DNA from: Symsagittifera roscoffensis
Taxonomy: Eukaryota > Xenacoelomorpha > Acoela > Convolutidae
DNA length: 64,000 bases
Direction of reading: 5' to 3'
Assembly (NCBI RefSeq): GCF_963678635.1
Contig: NC_087066.1
Coordinates: forward strand, 61,866,054-61,930,053
Part shown: piece after piece, positions 29,698-41,600 of the stretch
How positions within the stretch are numbered: the stretch's first letter is position 1
Layout of the letters: each line of letters opens with the position of its first letter
Notes under the pieces: model-generated
The model's database searches: none
What the model saw: only the letters and a program-made list of their open reading frames with translations
What the model was told of the DNA's origin: nothing
Translations under genes and position numbers: made by a program

Positions 29698-30207
29698 AAG
29701 ACTGCTCGTATCAGCCCTGAAAATTCCGACTGCCTTTTAAGGTCTATGGAGCATTAATAAGATGAAAAATTTCAATGTAAAAAAAAATTTAAAAAAATTT
29801 TTGAAAAAATTCTGGATTTTTTTTTTTAAAAACATCCCCCCACGCGTCATATTAAGTACAAAGTGATAGATTTTGCGCCTATTAACAAATCAATTATGGC
29901 ATATAAGCTTCCTTGAACCAATTTCGAACAATTTCTAAGAGGGATTAAATCTCGCTTACGCGTTAATAGCGCAAAATTTATCGCGCGTTAATTGTCCCAA
30001 ATTGGCAAAAATGGCAATCTTTAAACCCCCATAACTTTACGAAAAATGATCACAGGTAAAATATCTTTTCAAATTCAAGCTCAGGACAACAATAGCTTTC
30101 GAATGATATAAAAAATTTTGTCTGAAGAAAAGTCGAAATTTGTCTGAAGAAAAAAAAACCCACCCCGAGCACAAATATGCCGTTACTTTCATATCGAAAG
30201 TCGGAAC
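29698..30207 (+). repeat. Family R interspersed repeat, full-length copy
   Basis: Best forward copy, about 510 bp. It starts AAGACTGCTCGTATCAG and passes 'catccccccacgcgtc', then the block with 'gcgttaatagcgcaa'. It ends with ACTTTC-ATAT-CGAAAGT and CGGAACA. Defines the family ends together with 42461-43016 and the reverse copy 35757-36250. Confidence 0.8.
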
Positions 30208-30599
30208 AAAAAGAAAAATTTCCTTTTTGAAAACCTGTATAATTTTTAGAGACAATGCAGAACAGCGACAACATTCAAAGTATTGCCCTGATATGCAGAT
30301 TTTTACTGCTATCTCAAAAATTTTAATAATTGTTTCAAAATAATAAACAGTGAAAGATAGTCGTTTGTTTTCGCGTCCAGTTTCTGTTTTGAAAGTTTTC
30401 AAAAAAACAAATTAAATTCTTAGCGGATTAAGCATTAAAAAGGCCAAACAAATGATAATTAGTATTGCGATAACAAATACTCTGATAACAAATAACAAAT
30501 AGATATTCTGATAAGTACTGTTCTAATTTGGTTTAATTTGTTGGAAAAATTTTCAAACCAAAATAACATTTTTTTTCGATTTGTCCCGCACACTCTAAT

Positions 30600-30970
30600 T
30601 GAAGAATATTCTAATGTACACCACAAAGTGATGTATTTAGCGTCCTGTATCTTGATAATATGACCAAATTATTTGCCTCAACTTAATTTGAAACGCATTA
30701 TTCCGCCTCAATGCGTGATATAAGAGTACAATATAATGCGCGTTAACTATCTCAAATTGCTTTCATTACTTTTTCAATTCCCCATTACTTTAAAAAACAA
30801 TGAACACAATTAGAACATTTTCTCAAACTTGAGCTGAGGACAACAATGTCTTACATGTGGTGCACAAAAAATTTCCGTCAAAAATGCATAGTTAAGAAGT
30901 CGAAAACTGATTGAATAAAGAAAAACAACCCAAGCATAAAAAATCCGCACTTTTTTGAAGGTCCGAACAA
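30600..30970 (+). repeat. Family R repeat, diverged copy
   Basis: Follows the family order ('cacaaagtgatgtattt', then the 'cattactttaaaaaacaatg' block, then 'acccaagcata') with many differences. It ends 'gaaggtccgaacaaa'. Confidence 0.6.
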
Positions 30971-32044
30971 AAACGCTACAAAAAACAATCACAGGTTAAT
31001 TTTTTTAAATCCTGTGCTCAACGATATATTTTAGATGATTGAACTCTAATTAATCATTTGAACTCCAATCAACAATATCTTCTAAATAGTCTAAGCAAAC
31101 TGTCAAAAGTGTTTAGTTTAAAAGGTCAAAAATTGACTGAACAACCACCTCAAGCATATATTTTACGTCATTTTCTCTACCCATTAGACCACCGGGTGTT
31201 TAACAGCCGTCTCGAAACTTAAATCGAAAACTATTCAATGAAAAACTAATGCCGCTGAGATCAGTTTTTTATTGCAATTTTCGCTTTCCTAAACTTTTGA
31301 ACTTAGACTCGAATTTAATATACTTAAAAATTATCACCTTCAAATTGAGATATTCAATAAAGTTGTCTTGCTTTTTTAAACAGAATATTTACAGTGTTTT
31401 GTGTGGTTTGAGGTGAACTAAAACTTAGACCAAACAAATCTTGTAGTAATTCCCCAAAATCAGACAAGAACGCTGTAAAATCTTGATTTATTGAGTAAAG
31501 ACTAGAGTTTAATATATTGCTAAGTATGCTTTTATCTTATGTTTGAGACCAATTTGATATTTTGCTGGCACCAAGTCGATCACGCATAGATCAGAGCAGA
31601 GCTGTCCAGGTTTGGTCCACGCCAAAATGAGACCTAACAAACTTACTTCCATTTTTTTTAGCAATGGTCAAAAAAAAATCAGGAAAGATTGATCAAATAA
31701 TATCTGACATCTTAGTAACAGGCATCTGCCTTCCCCCGTACGATGGTTCTTAGCAACAGATTACCATCGCCGTAATACAGAAATCAACAATTAAGCATGC
31801 AGATATGGTTTCTGTATTGTGTATAAAATCCTTTTGCAAAAGGGGTTAGTTAATAAAAAGTCGGAACACAAAACCCAGTATCAGTTTTAAAAAAATAGCG
31901 GAAAAAGAGCGATCTCTTAACATACCTAAAAATAATAACATCAACAAAAACTAATTAATTGTCATCTCACGTTCTTCATGACCTTCTAATTTCATACTTT
32001 AATATCGGATTGAAACCGGTATTAAAGTTCTCACTTCAGGTATT
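30971..32044. other. Intron 3, unassigned
   Basis: A further decayed family R piece is likely at about 30971-31170 ('acaatcacaggttaat', 'cctcaagcatat'). Nothing else is recognised. Confidence 0.4.
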
Positions 32045-32425
32045 CGACCCCCTGCCGACACAAAGGATCCACCTTTGGTACTATTTTAAGACATCAAATT
32101 TTGGCTCACCAACCCTAAAGTTTTTCTAAAGGCGCCTTTGGCGCTAACATGTGCAAAAAATTTCCGTCAAAATTTGAGGGAAAGAAAGCGCGCGCCAAAA
32201 AAACGCAATTTTCTGGTCTACATTTTCCAAAATATGACTAAAAACACCTTTTTTGGCCTGTGTTTTCAAATATTTGCATTTGCATATTTTTGTAGTGATA
32301 TAGAAGTCAGAATGTCAATTGGGTTGACCTGAAAAAATTGTTCGACCTAAAAAAAGGCCAACCAAATTTCTTTTTAGAAAATCCGTTCCTCTCCCGCTAA
32401 AATCCAAGATCCGCCCCTGAGCCAA
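32045..32425 (+). mobile_element. hAT-like MITE, partial copy
   Basis: Shares the GGCGCCTTTGGCGC palindrome (about 32130) and 'accctaaagtttttctaa' with the copy at 1796. It ends AAGATCCGCCCCTG, matching the family's right terminus. The left terminus is not recognisable. Confidence 0.6.
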
Positions 32426-33630
32426 ATAATTTTCTTTCAATTAACTTTATTTTCACATTTGAATAATTTCATGGCGCAGTCATTAAGACCTGGCTCGAAC
32501 ATTTCTTTGAGTTGAACGTTGGATTAAGAATCTTTTCTTGGCGTAGTCATCAAGATCTGGTTCAGGAAGAAAATCTATTAGGTAATGCAGCCTTTTTGTA
32601 AAGCAAATCCATTAGATAGTGGAGGAAAATGTATTAAAGATTACAGTCTTTTGGTCTATTGTTTTGGGTCTATTGTAATACGATGAAACTTGAAATTATA
32701 GAATTGTGAACCGCTGGCTTTATAGTAGCAACTTTGTTGAGCCGCACTTGATGAAAAAAATGAAGTTGCGAGTTTCCAAGAAATCTAGTAGCATGTGGTA
32801 TTTCGCGCTCAATTAGTAACTCAAGTGCTTCCAGCAAAACTGGATAACGGGCAAGACGCTGCACAGCTCCTTTTTTTAGTTCCCGGGTCGAGGTTCGCAA
32901 CTCATGTCCAGAATTTTGCGACCAAATTTAAGCATGTCTAGACTTTCACAACCGGAACTTGGCATTTTCAGAGTTTCGCGACCGAAATGATCCATCGCGA
33001 CTTTCGCGACCGAGATACTGATGGCGCGACCCGAGTTTTGCTTCCCATTTTTAGAATATGCAGACTTGTGTGACCAAATTTTGTCTTTTCCAGACTGATG
33101 ATGGCTTTCATTAAAAATAATGAAATCATCATGGAGTGTAATAACTACATAAATGATAGATTCTTCAGCCCTATTTGAGTTATTTTTTTAATAAGGAGAT
33201 TTAACGTAATTGAGTAAATTCCCCTAAATTGTGTTAGCACGCTTGCTTTTGCTGTCTGTTTCCTTTTTAAATATTCAGGTAATTTTCTGGATCTTGTCAA
33301 CTATCTAGGGTACCTTGTAACAATTTTCCTCCCCTATAAAGAAAGAATTCAACTGTTAAGCATATACCAATGATGCACATTGCAATAGGGGGGAGGGGGA
33401 TATTTACCAATTTGGCATATTTAGAAATTTAAGACACTATTGGACCAACCAGATCATGCGTGGATAATTAGAATTGCCCCCCCCCCCCCCCCCCCCGCTG
33501 AATCCCCTCCCCTGAATTATACGTTAAGGGATCTGGGAGCGTGTATAAATGAATTTCCTGTTGTTTTCACTCTCCTCCGGTACATCGATGTCTACAGCTG
33601 AGATCGTTAAGCCAGTGTTTTTTTCTTTAG
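32426..33630. other. Intron 3 end: decayed tandem repeat and poly-C
   Basis: About 32880-33045 is a diverged relative of the 21-bp repeat at 6366 ('tttcgcgaccgaaatgatcc', 'gggtcgaggttcgc'). A run of 20 C lies at 33477-33496. No gene seen. Confidence 0.5.
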
Positions 33631-33743
33631 CTTCATTGGTTCATCTCAAAAGAAGACCTGGATAGAAATGGGAGAGTTGGAACTTATCGCGAGTCAAACA
33701 AAACAGCGCAACCTAGTAAGAAAGAATAAACTTAGTTTAACAG
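33631..33743 (+). CDS. Probable receptor exon, cytoplasmic M3-M4 loop
   Basis: A candidate exon after a strong tract TTTTTTTCTTTAG, open in the needed frame, ending CAG/GTGAAT in phase 1. This joins exactly to the last exon to give an Asp codon. The encoded segment (TWIEMGELELIASQ, then a basic stretch KQRNLVRKNK) looks like the variable cytoplasmic loop. With the acceptor at 33630 the incoming phase (2) does not match the M3 exon (phase 0). A second AG at 33651-33652 would start the exon at 33653 in phase 0 and match it directly. Either that acceptor is used or an unseen exon lies in the large intron. The intron to the last exon is only 120 bp. Confidence 0.6.
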
Positions 33744-33863
33744 GTGAATCGGATAATCACGTTTTGTGCCACACTGAGCAATTGAAGACCAACCCTCAAA
33801 CCATAATCATCTTAAATTGAATTTTATCCGATTTCGCCCATTATTTATCTCTTTTGTTTTCAG

Positions 33864-34144
33864 ATAATTTCCAAAACAGCATTGAAGATTCAATTCGAAC
33901 AGTCAACAAAGAGCAGTTCGGAGAGCCAGAGATTCGAAAAGCCGACAATGGCAACAGAAGTCTTGAGGCTGCTCTCACACGATTGGCTGACTCAATAGAG
34001 CAATCAAATACGCCTGTCGTTCGCACAGATTGGATGCGATTGGCTCAGTTCGTTGACAAGGCAATGGCAATAGCCTACATTTTGATATATTTAATAACAC
34101 TGGTTTACCTGGTTATTGCCTTATCGTACAGAAAAATAGAGTGA
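33864..34144 (+). CDS. Cys-loop receptor subunit, terminal exon with M4
   Basis: Encodes the end of the cytoplasmic loop, the amphipathic pre-M4 helix and M4. The sequence LEAALTRLADSIEQ is followed by DWMRLAQFVDKAMAI, which matches the D-W--VA-V-DR motif before M4 in nicotinic receptors. A hydrophobic helix (YILIYLITLVYLVIAL) and a short tail SYRKIE then end at TGA 34142-34144. Acceptor TTTTGTTTTCAG precedes 33864. The last helix and tail have the usual length for a receptor C-terminus. Confidence 0.85.
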
Positions 34145-35159
34145 CCTATCTAATTGCGTGATTTTGTATTAGAGATGGCAGAACCACTCAACAACTGACT
34201 TAAAGACTATGACAAAGACTGACTTATCTGACTGTGTGCTTTAATTTTTTCCCCTACAAAATCAGTTCCGTTTTCAATCGCCACTCAATCTATTAAATTT
34301 AAGTCTAAGTGTAGCGCTCCAATAATGTTCAAGAGTTCAAAATTCTTTGCACAAAAAAACTAAAACTTCCTTTAGCTCCTGTCCTATATGATTTTGGTTT
34401 TTAAAATTATAGTTACTATAAAAAACTTGATGTCAAAAAATTTTTCAAAAATTTAAAACACTGACATTGTAAACCGAATACGTCAAAGTTCCAAATTGAA
34501 ACCCGAAGAGTTTGCTTAAGTCAGGGCAAAAAACGAATCTTCCGATTGCTCTACGTGAAAGTTTTTTGCTTGCTCTACGTGAAATTTTTTTGAATTTTTT
34601 TTATTTTTACTTAAATTTTTCCCCCATAATCACCTTCGAGTACAAAGAAATAAACTAAAAATCTAATAAAAATTTATATGAATCAAGTATGGTTCCTTTT
34701 TTTAACTCTTCCTCCACAAGAAGTGGCGAGAACAAAGTTATAAGTTGCCATCTAGTAACAAGTTAATGAGATCAGTTAAATTGCCTCTAGCCATTTTTGA
34801 TAGATGACATCACGCTAGCCTAACAAAAAACTGTCAATAAGCGCGCGAAAATTATCCCAAGTTACGCAAATGGTTTTTGAAAACCTCATATTTTTAAACA
34901 AAATTGATCGCAGCTAAAATTTCCTTTTACTTTTGAGTTCAAAGTATCATTATCTTCAGATGGCATAACCAAAAGTCAGAAATAAGCTGAAATAAAAAGG
35001 CATGTCAATTAGTCAGAATAGTTGGCTAGCAGAAGAAAAATAATTTGTTATGTGTTCTCTAAGGTTTGTCTGGGGAAAAACTGAAATCATTTTTGGTTTC
35101 ACAAACATGAAGGTAATTCTTTAGTCTTCAAGCGCTGTTCATGTCAAAGGTTTTTATTT
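34145..35159. other. Receptor 3' flank
   Basis: The 3' UTR probably begins here. AATAAA at 34649-34654 is the first clear polyadenylation signal, about 500 bp past the stop. A decayed family R piece may lie at 34830-35080. No gene seen. Confidence 0.5.
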
Positions 35160-35340
35160 GGATTAAAATGTCAGGAAAACCAATTCATCGAAGGCAAATC
35201 TTTGACCAAAAATTTTTTTTGGCGCGCACTCACCCCTCAAAATTAGTTTGTATTGGCGCCAAAGGCGCCCTTAGAAATTTTTTAGGGTCCGTAACCAAAT
35301 ATGGATATCTCAAAAATATTACAAAGGGTGGTATATATAT
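35160..35340 (-). mobile_element. hAT-like MITE fragment, reverse orientation
   Basis: Contains GGCGCCAAAGGCGCC and 'ttagaaattttttagggt', the reverse complement of the family landmarks, together with 'ggcgcgcact'. Ends are not defined. Confidence 0.55.
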
Positions 35341-35756
35341 GAAGTACTCAAGAGATTATTTGTTTCATGCAAAAACAAAAAAAAATTGAAACTTTCTACA
35401 CGCGAAATTTACTAATAAGCTTCTTATGATGTGACTTGTTTTGTAAACATTGGTCTTTAAGAATTTTCTTCATTGGAATCAGTAAATCAATTAACAAAAT
35501 AACTTTAGTATGAATTATCTCGTAAGCTGTGAATTTCAAACAATCATGTTTGAAAATTATGTGCCTAGCCGTAGAAAACGCCTGAAAATATCTTTACTGC
35601 TCTTTCTCGAGGTAATCTGGAAATAATATTTCTCCAATTTTAATTTCAATACATTGAAGTTATTTTGGTTTCACCATATTGCAGCCTTAGGCAAAGCAAA
35701 TTCGATGAATTATGCCGCTACCTTCAGTACTGAAAACAAAATTAACAACGCTTTTT
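35341..35756. other. Intergenic, unassigned
   Basis: AT-rich sequence with no recognisable feature. Confidence 0.4.
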
Positions 35757-36250
35757 GTTCCGACTTTCGAAGAAAACGGAATATTTATGCTCGGTGATGC
35801 AGTTTTTTTTCAGTCAATTTTCACCGATCGAAATAATACTTTTCTACAAAATTTTTTTTATTCCCCATTGAAGATATCGACTTCCTGAGCACAAAAAAAA
35901 AGATATTTCACCGCAGATTATTTTTTGTACAGTTCTGGGTATTTGAAAATTGCCAAAATTTCCATGTTCTGGACTAAATTATGCGCACTTTGATGAGTTT
36001 ATTCATAATGCTGAGAGCGTAACGCGAATCATTTATGCGTGGCCAATTATCCCGCACAAAAAAATCGTTCCATATGAGCTTGAGGCTTGCTAAATGGTCG
36101 TACTAATTTTGTACTACACAAAAAATTACACTTAAATATTGTCCAGAATGTATAGGTTTTAAATACTTTTTTTCCACAAAAACCATTCGATATGAATTAG
36201 GGGACAGTCGGAACATTATGGGCTTCGCCTTGATATACAAGCAGTCTTGT
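35757..36250 (-). repeat. Family R interspersed repeat, reverse-oriented copy
   Basis: On the minus strand it starts AAGACTGCTTGTATATC (right edge) and ends with the hairpin region, seen on the plus strand as GTTCCGACTTTCGAAG (left edge). It confirms both family ends independently of the forward copies. Confidence 0.7.
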
Positions 36251-37484
36251 TTCACTTCAAACCGCAGCTGCTAATTTCTCGGCCAAAACATGTTTGTGGT
36301 TTTTGTGGCCTCAAAATAATCTCCTCCCAGCCAAATAAAAAAACGAAGAAAGAAAAAATAAATGTCAAAACTGGATCATACGTCTTATAGATTTTTGATG
36401 GGTAGTAGATCTCTTCGCAAAAAGTTACAATTGTATCATCAAAACAACAGAAAGCAAATTTCTGGTCAAAATTGGTCACGGTTAGGATCTCTTTTGTTCC
36501 ATGTAAGGTGCTGAATGAGCACAATTTTCGAAAAAAAAATTGGCCGAACTTTTGGTTCCCAATGTTTTACTATGGAGCTGAAAGCGCCAATTTTTTTCAT
36601 CCATAAAGGGCTCAATCAGTTTCCTAATTTTAGTTTAAATAGACAGATCAAAAAACAATATTTTTAAGGATTGGTAGAACAGAGGAAGTTCAGAGGTCTT
36701 GAGTACTCAAGGAGTCGGTTCGAGTTTCTCGAGGAGTTTGTTTTCGTAGAAAAGGAGATGAATGAGTCCAGCTTTCTAATTTGGCTCCCTTTGGTTGTCT
36801 TGTTCCTTGAAATTTAGGAGACCAATCGTATCAAAAGTTGGGCTCTTTTTATGTAAGACCTAAGAACTGGTTTCACGAAGTTACAAGTACGAAAAGCTGC
36901 ATGGTCATTTGAGAGTAGCCTGTCTTGCTATTAGCCTGTCGCCGCCGATAGAAATAAGAATCTCTGAACGGTTTTTGAGCTGTTTCAAAAATAAACTTTT
37001 CGAAAAACGTTCAAATAATTGTGAAGAACGGCTCAAAAACCGCCCAAACAGCTCATTTTGGAGCAAGAGTTTGAGCGCAAACGCCCAAAACTCCGCTCAA
37101 ACCGCTCACATTTAGATTCAAATTAGGCAAAAAATCTTGACTCTGGACGCACGATCAACAGCTTGATGGGAGTGTGATCCGGCCCGATACAAAGCTACCC
37201 CTCACATCAAATGCTCTATGGTCATACTTAATTATGCAAATATTATAACTTTGACCAACGTCTAATGGTCCGCTGCGCTAGTCGCAGTAGTAATAGAATA
37301 TTGTTGTTCAGACAGCTATTTATGGTTCAGAGAGCTATATTGTGGTTATGAAACAGCTAGTAATTGTTTACATGCGCATCGTATATGTTAGTTGATTGAA
37401 AACTCTTCTTGAATGCATCAGATGACGCATCAGTAGGACTCGGCAAACTCAAATAACATTAAATTTGGAAAAAGAAATGCCCGA
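36251..37484. other. Intergenic, unassigned
   Basis: No gene supported. Around 36960-37110 the motif GCTCAAA/CCGCTC recurs in degenerate form. Confidence 0.4.
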
Positions 37485-38300
37485 TTTGAAGCGTTCGACT
37501 TATGTTTCGACCAACTTGACCAAAAATGGCTATGTTTCGACCGACTGGACTAAAAGAAAATTGTGTTCAACTGTGTTCGACGCAAACCAGCTATGTTTCG
37601 ACCTAATCGACTGAAAGCGACTATGTTTCGACCGATTCGACCGAACGAAAACGTTTTTGACTGTGTTCGACTCAAGTCAGCTATGTTCGACCGACTCGAC
37701 TAACAAAAAATGTTCGAGTGTTCGACACAAGCCAGCTATGTTTCGACGAGCTCGACAAGGCAATTTGTATCTGTATTAAGGTTATGCAAGCAGAAAAAAA
37801 CCGACAACGATTCCATTACTTTAATTGCTCGACTTTGTTTCGATCAAGTTTTTTTTCTATGTTTCTATCATGTTTTCCACCATATTTTGAGTTAATGTTC
37901 GATTTAGTGTTCGACTATGTTCTGACTTTGTGTTCAGCTATGTCCCGACTATACTTTGACTCTGTGTTCAACTATGTTTCGACTTCCTGTTCGGCTATGT
38001 ACTGACTATAACTCGACTCTGTGTTCAAATATGTTTAGACTTTGCGTTCGACTTTTTGTTCGAATTTGTTTCGAATCAGTGTTTGACTATGTTTCGACTT
38101 TGCGTTCGATATGTTTCCCTATTTGGCTTTGACTATATTTCGACTTTCGGTTCGACTATTTTTCGATTTGTGTTCGACTTTCTTCGATTTTGTGTTCGAC
38201 TACGTTTCGACTTTGTGTTTGACTAAATTTCGACGTGGAGTTTGACTATGTGCTCGACTATGTTTCGTGCATGATATCGATTGTTTCGAAATATTGTTCG
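37485..38300. repeat. TTCGAC-type degenerate satellite, about 0.8 kb
   Basis: TTCGAC or a one-base variant recurs dozens of times, in units such as 'ctatgtttcgacc' and 'ttgtgttcgact'. The left half has a higher-order unit of roughly 60 bp containing 'agctatgtttcgac'. The right half has shorter 17- or 34-base spacing. Not a known simple repeat and not coding. Confidence 0.8.
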
Positions 38301-39148
38301 ACCAAACATTATTATAATGTTTTAGAAACAAGTATAATCGTTCATCCTAAGAAAATTAACTTAATTCAGCGCCAAAAAAAAACAGATTATTTATTTTTTT
38401 CGAAAAAATAATTGATTATAATGGCAATATAATTTATTTCGTTGTCCTAATTTTATATCTGTTATAGTTTTTATTGGGTTTTAGTCGGTCTGAGAAATTA
38501 ATAAGAATCAATTAAAATTCATAAGCGCTCGGTATGGGTACCTTGAGGTCAACAAAAACAATTTGTGTGCACGTAACAAACATTAACTTGTCATGTTCAT
38601 TTGTTCAACGTTTTTTTTTGCGCATAATTTACGGAAGAGTTTTGCACGTTCAGGTTATATTGTTTTATCAAAGGCTGACAATTTTCTTGTTGCTGAAGGC
38701 TAGGCAAATTGTAAGGCCCAAATGTTAGGCTGTGGCTATGAGCTATGATGCCAGCACGGGAGAGTAGGAGGACGGACGACAGCGAAAAGAAGGGTAGGAT
38801 AACGAATGCTTCATATCTTACACTTGAAATTACCAACCATTTGCTGGTGTGTTGCTAGACTCTTTCTCTTGGGTTTCAAGTTTGACCTCCAATTATCAAT
38901 AATCAAAGCCTTCAAGTTTACGAATTATGAAATATTTTGTCGTTTCTTAAAAAATTCAAAATAAACAGACTGAAGCTACTCTCAGGCTTTTCAAATCTCC
39001 CCTCCTAGTGCAAATGCGGAAACCAGTTAGCTTTCCTAATGTTTTAGATATGTCATTTTTTTCCAAAAATTGCGACTAGTTTGATTTTTCAATCTTTTTT
39101 TTCTTGGTGCTCTGAAAAAAACTGTTTTTTTCATAAATTTGAATAAAT
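38301..39148. other. Intergenic, unassigned
   Basis: AT-rich, no recognisable gene or repeat family. Confidence 0.4.
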
Positions 39149-39152
39149 AACC

Positions 39153-40045
39153 TGAAAAGTCTCCTTTAAAATTTAGCTTATAATTTTTATCATTTTTTTT
39201 GCCCTCAGAGCAGTCACAGAAATTTGTGACCCCAGTATATTGAAGTTTTTCCATAGAACTTGCTTTTTAAACCAATACTCTATACTTGATCAACTCAAAA
39301 TATCGAGAGTACCCCAAATAAATAATGTTTTCTGTTATTAGATTGCTTGCAACAAAACTGCTTGCAAAAGTTTTCAAGACATCAAAACAATTTGAGTTGT
39401 GTTGAAGTCTTATCAAAAGATAAGGTTACTTTGCGAACTTAGAATGATAGCAATTCCATCGTTCGGTATTTTGCTTCAAAAAATTAACAATCGCCACTAA
39501 CCTAACCCACTAAATCAAAAAAACTTTAATTTTTTGGCAGGATAGCTTGCCCTAAACCTTTACTGAATCCTTTTAACCGTTCCAAAACAATCGAATTGGT
39601 TCAACGCAAAATCTTCAACGCAAAAGTTTTAAGTTTTTGCAAACCAATGAAGACTACTATAACAAATTTACTGGTCTCCAGTTTCCATCAATTGAATACT
39701 GAAAATAGAATCAGTCCAAACATCTTAGAGTTCAAAAATTAATAACTTGATTTTTAAGTAAATGACTCTACCTGGACTACATTATAAGCAAAAAGCTTGA
39801 AAAAAAAATTTTAATACAAAAAATGGAAAACGCTTGCATGGGGTTGTAAGACAAGTTTTTCCTTGGATGGAGGTCAATCTGGGTTTTCTCCATTTTTCGT
39901 AAATGCTGCAACTACAAAGAAGGCCTCAATTTTTACACATATTATTTGTGACACTCAATTTTTGCTTCTCTAAGCAACCTGCTTATACCCCAATCACCTT
40001 GCACAAACTTGTTCCTTTGGGTTACTTCAAGTTAGCTCCTTTTAG
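39153..40045 (+). repeat. Related LTR family, 5' part of an LTR (copy L1)
   Basis: Matches 54852-55750 over most of its length (shared blocks 'gaaaagtctcctt', 'cttgctttttaaaccaatac', 'cctggactacattataagc', 'gttagctccttttagc'). It stops at 40045, where the sequence jumps to leader, so the rest of the LTR is deleted. Confidence 0.7.
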
Positions 40046-40049
40046 CCCG

Positions 40050-40343
40050 AGGATTAAACATACCTAGAATTAGTAAAAATTAAAACAATATCTAACGATC
40101 TGTTTGCGTTCTATTATACGTGGAACTTCTCCAGCCCTCGATCATAAATCAAAACCCATAAAACTTAATCACCGAGAAAGCACAAAATCATTCTAACGAA
40201 TCGATATGCTCTCTATCCAACCCGTCTACACTCGACAATCAATGCCCTAAGATTAAGTATAACATCAAAAAAATCGTAAGAACTAATCGCTTAGGAAATA
40301 AAAAATCTAACCAGTGGATTAGGCAGCCATCATTCTAACACTT
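40050..40343 (+). other. Leader remnant of the related LTR element
   Basis: Matches the leader at 57418-57720 ('ttaaacatacctagaattag', 'cgatatgctctctatccaac') and, more weakly, the leader of the giant element. Confidence 0.65.
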
Positions 40344-40790
40344 ATGTCAAGAGATAATCAAAGAAACGAACAAACAATAGTACAATGATACAATCTTGTA
40401 ATTACACCAAATAAACATAAAAAGGATATCTCCGATCAAAAAAAAATAAACAAACAAGAAAGAAGACAAATAATCACAAAACAAAAACAAATTATTAAAT
40501 AAAAGTTTTCCAAAACATGAAACACAATTTCGGAATCTGACTTAACCACAATACAAGAAGTTCAGTGTCTTCGAGATTTGATTGACTTTGAAAGTAAACC
40601 AACAAACGATCAAAAAACATTCGGAATCAAAATCCACAACAGCATCATCTATAAAAGGTAAACGCAGAATTGAAACTTCATACTTTCGTAAACCAGCGAG
40701 ATTTTTTAATTGGAATCAACCAAAAAGGCAAATTGGAAGTTCCTCACTAACCATAATTACGCACGAAAAATGACTAATTACGGTGAAAAC
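40344..40790 (+). pseudogene. Degenerate ORF0 of the related LTR element
   Basis: ATG at 40344 aligns with the ORF0 start in the giant element, but stops and frameshifts follow. The C-terminal part (about 40582-40773) still resembles ORF0: a basic KGKRRIE tract and FFNWNQPKRQI versus LYNWNQPIRHI. The ORF0 stop overlaps the gag ATG (ATGA), conserving the order. Confidence 0.65.
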
Positions 40791-41162
40791 ATTGACGATG
40801 ATTTTGTTCTCCCCTTTGTCATCCACCCACAAAGCGATCCCGCTAGAGTACAAGCGCAACTTTGCCATAACCTAATTGCCAATTTGTTCGAAAAAGGAAT
40901 CTGTCCACTTAAACAAGAATTTTCTGAAGTAAAAAGCAAAAGACAAGTACTCGATCACTATTTACGAGGCATTAGTAATATCATTTCACAGTACGTTATA
41001 TTTACCATCGAAATTCAACTATCACAATCATCAAATCAGCCATCACAACGAATACAAACATTTGATATAAAATTAGATTTCTCAAACAGTTTCACAGAGT
41101 ATATCAAAACTATACAACACCAAAACTCACAAAGAGCAATTTCTGGATTCCACCATTTATAG
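40770..41162 (+). pseudogene. Truncated gag N-terminus of the related element
   Basis: Begins MTNYGENIDDDFVLPFVI and matches residues 1-135 of the giant gag: NLFEKGICPLKQEF against NLFEPGISPCKTEF, and EYIKTIQHQNSQRA against EYIKSIQYHNSQRA. It then ends abruptly at a stop, where the 3' UTR is joined. Rest of gag and all of pol are deleted. Confidence 0.8.
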
Positions 41163-41600
41163 ATTTCATCATTTATAGCTGGATTAAAACTGGATAAATT
41201 TTTCTCTTGGAACTCACTTTCAAGTTTTTCTAAAACCATTTGAAACACTAAAAACTCAAAATAAAAAAATAAAACACGACAATCCGTAATCAATAAAAGG
41301 ACACAATCAAAGACGAAAAAAACACCTGATAAAAAAAGTAGAACACAAAAAGAGACTCTGCTCATAGAGACGGTAGAATCACACTCCCACAACTGGCCTA
41401 ACCCACCAGTAAAGGACGTCTTGAGCATGCTCTATAGCCGGCCTCGCCCGTGCTACACCACGCTTAAGACACGCACCCCTTTTTTGATGAAAGCACCTCT
41501 AGGGTGAGCAACTTTTTATAATAACCGAACTAATAAAACACTTTTGCGACAACAACAAATAAAATTATAACTAAAAGTAATATCACTAACAAAATGTAGA
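41163..41600 (+). repeat. 3'-UTR module fused to the gag remnant
   Basis: Aligns with 26190-26610 of the giant element, including GAGCATGCTC at 41423-41432 and 'tctatagccggcct'. The direct gag-to-3' UTR junction marks a non-autonomous deletion derivative. Confidence 0.75.

Noticed and set aside
33477-33496. Poly-C run as a polypyrimidine tract of a splice acceptor
   Set aside because: The following AGs do not open a frame compatible with receptor exons. The T-rich tract ending at 33630 is much better.
38534-38836. Small overlapping frames on both strands near 38.6 kb
   Set aside because: Short, no motif, no splice-site context; typical of chance frames.
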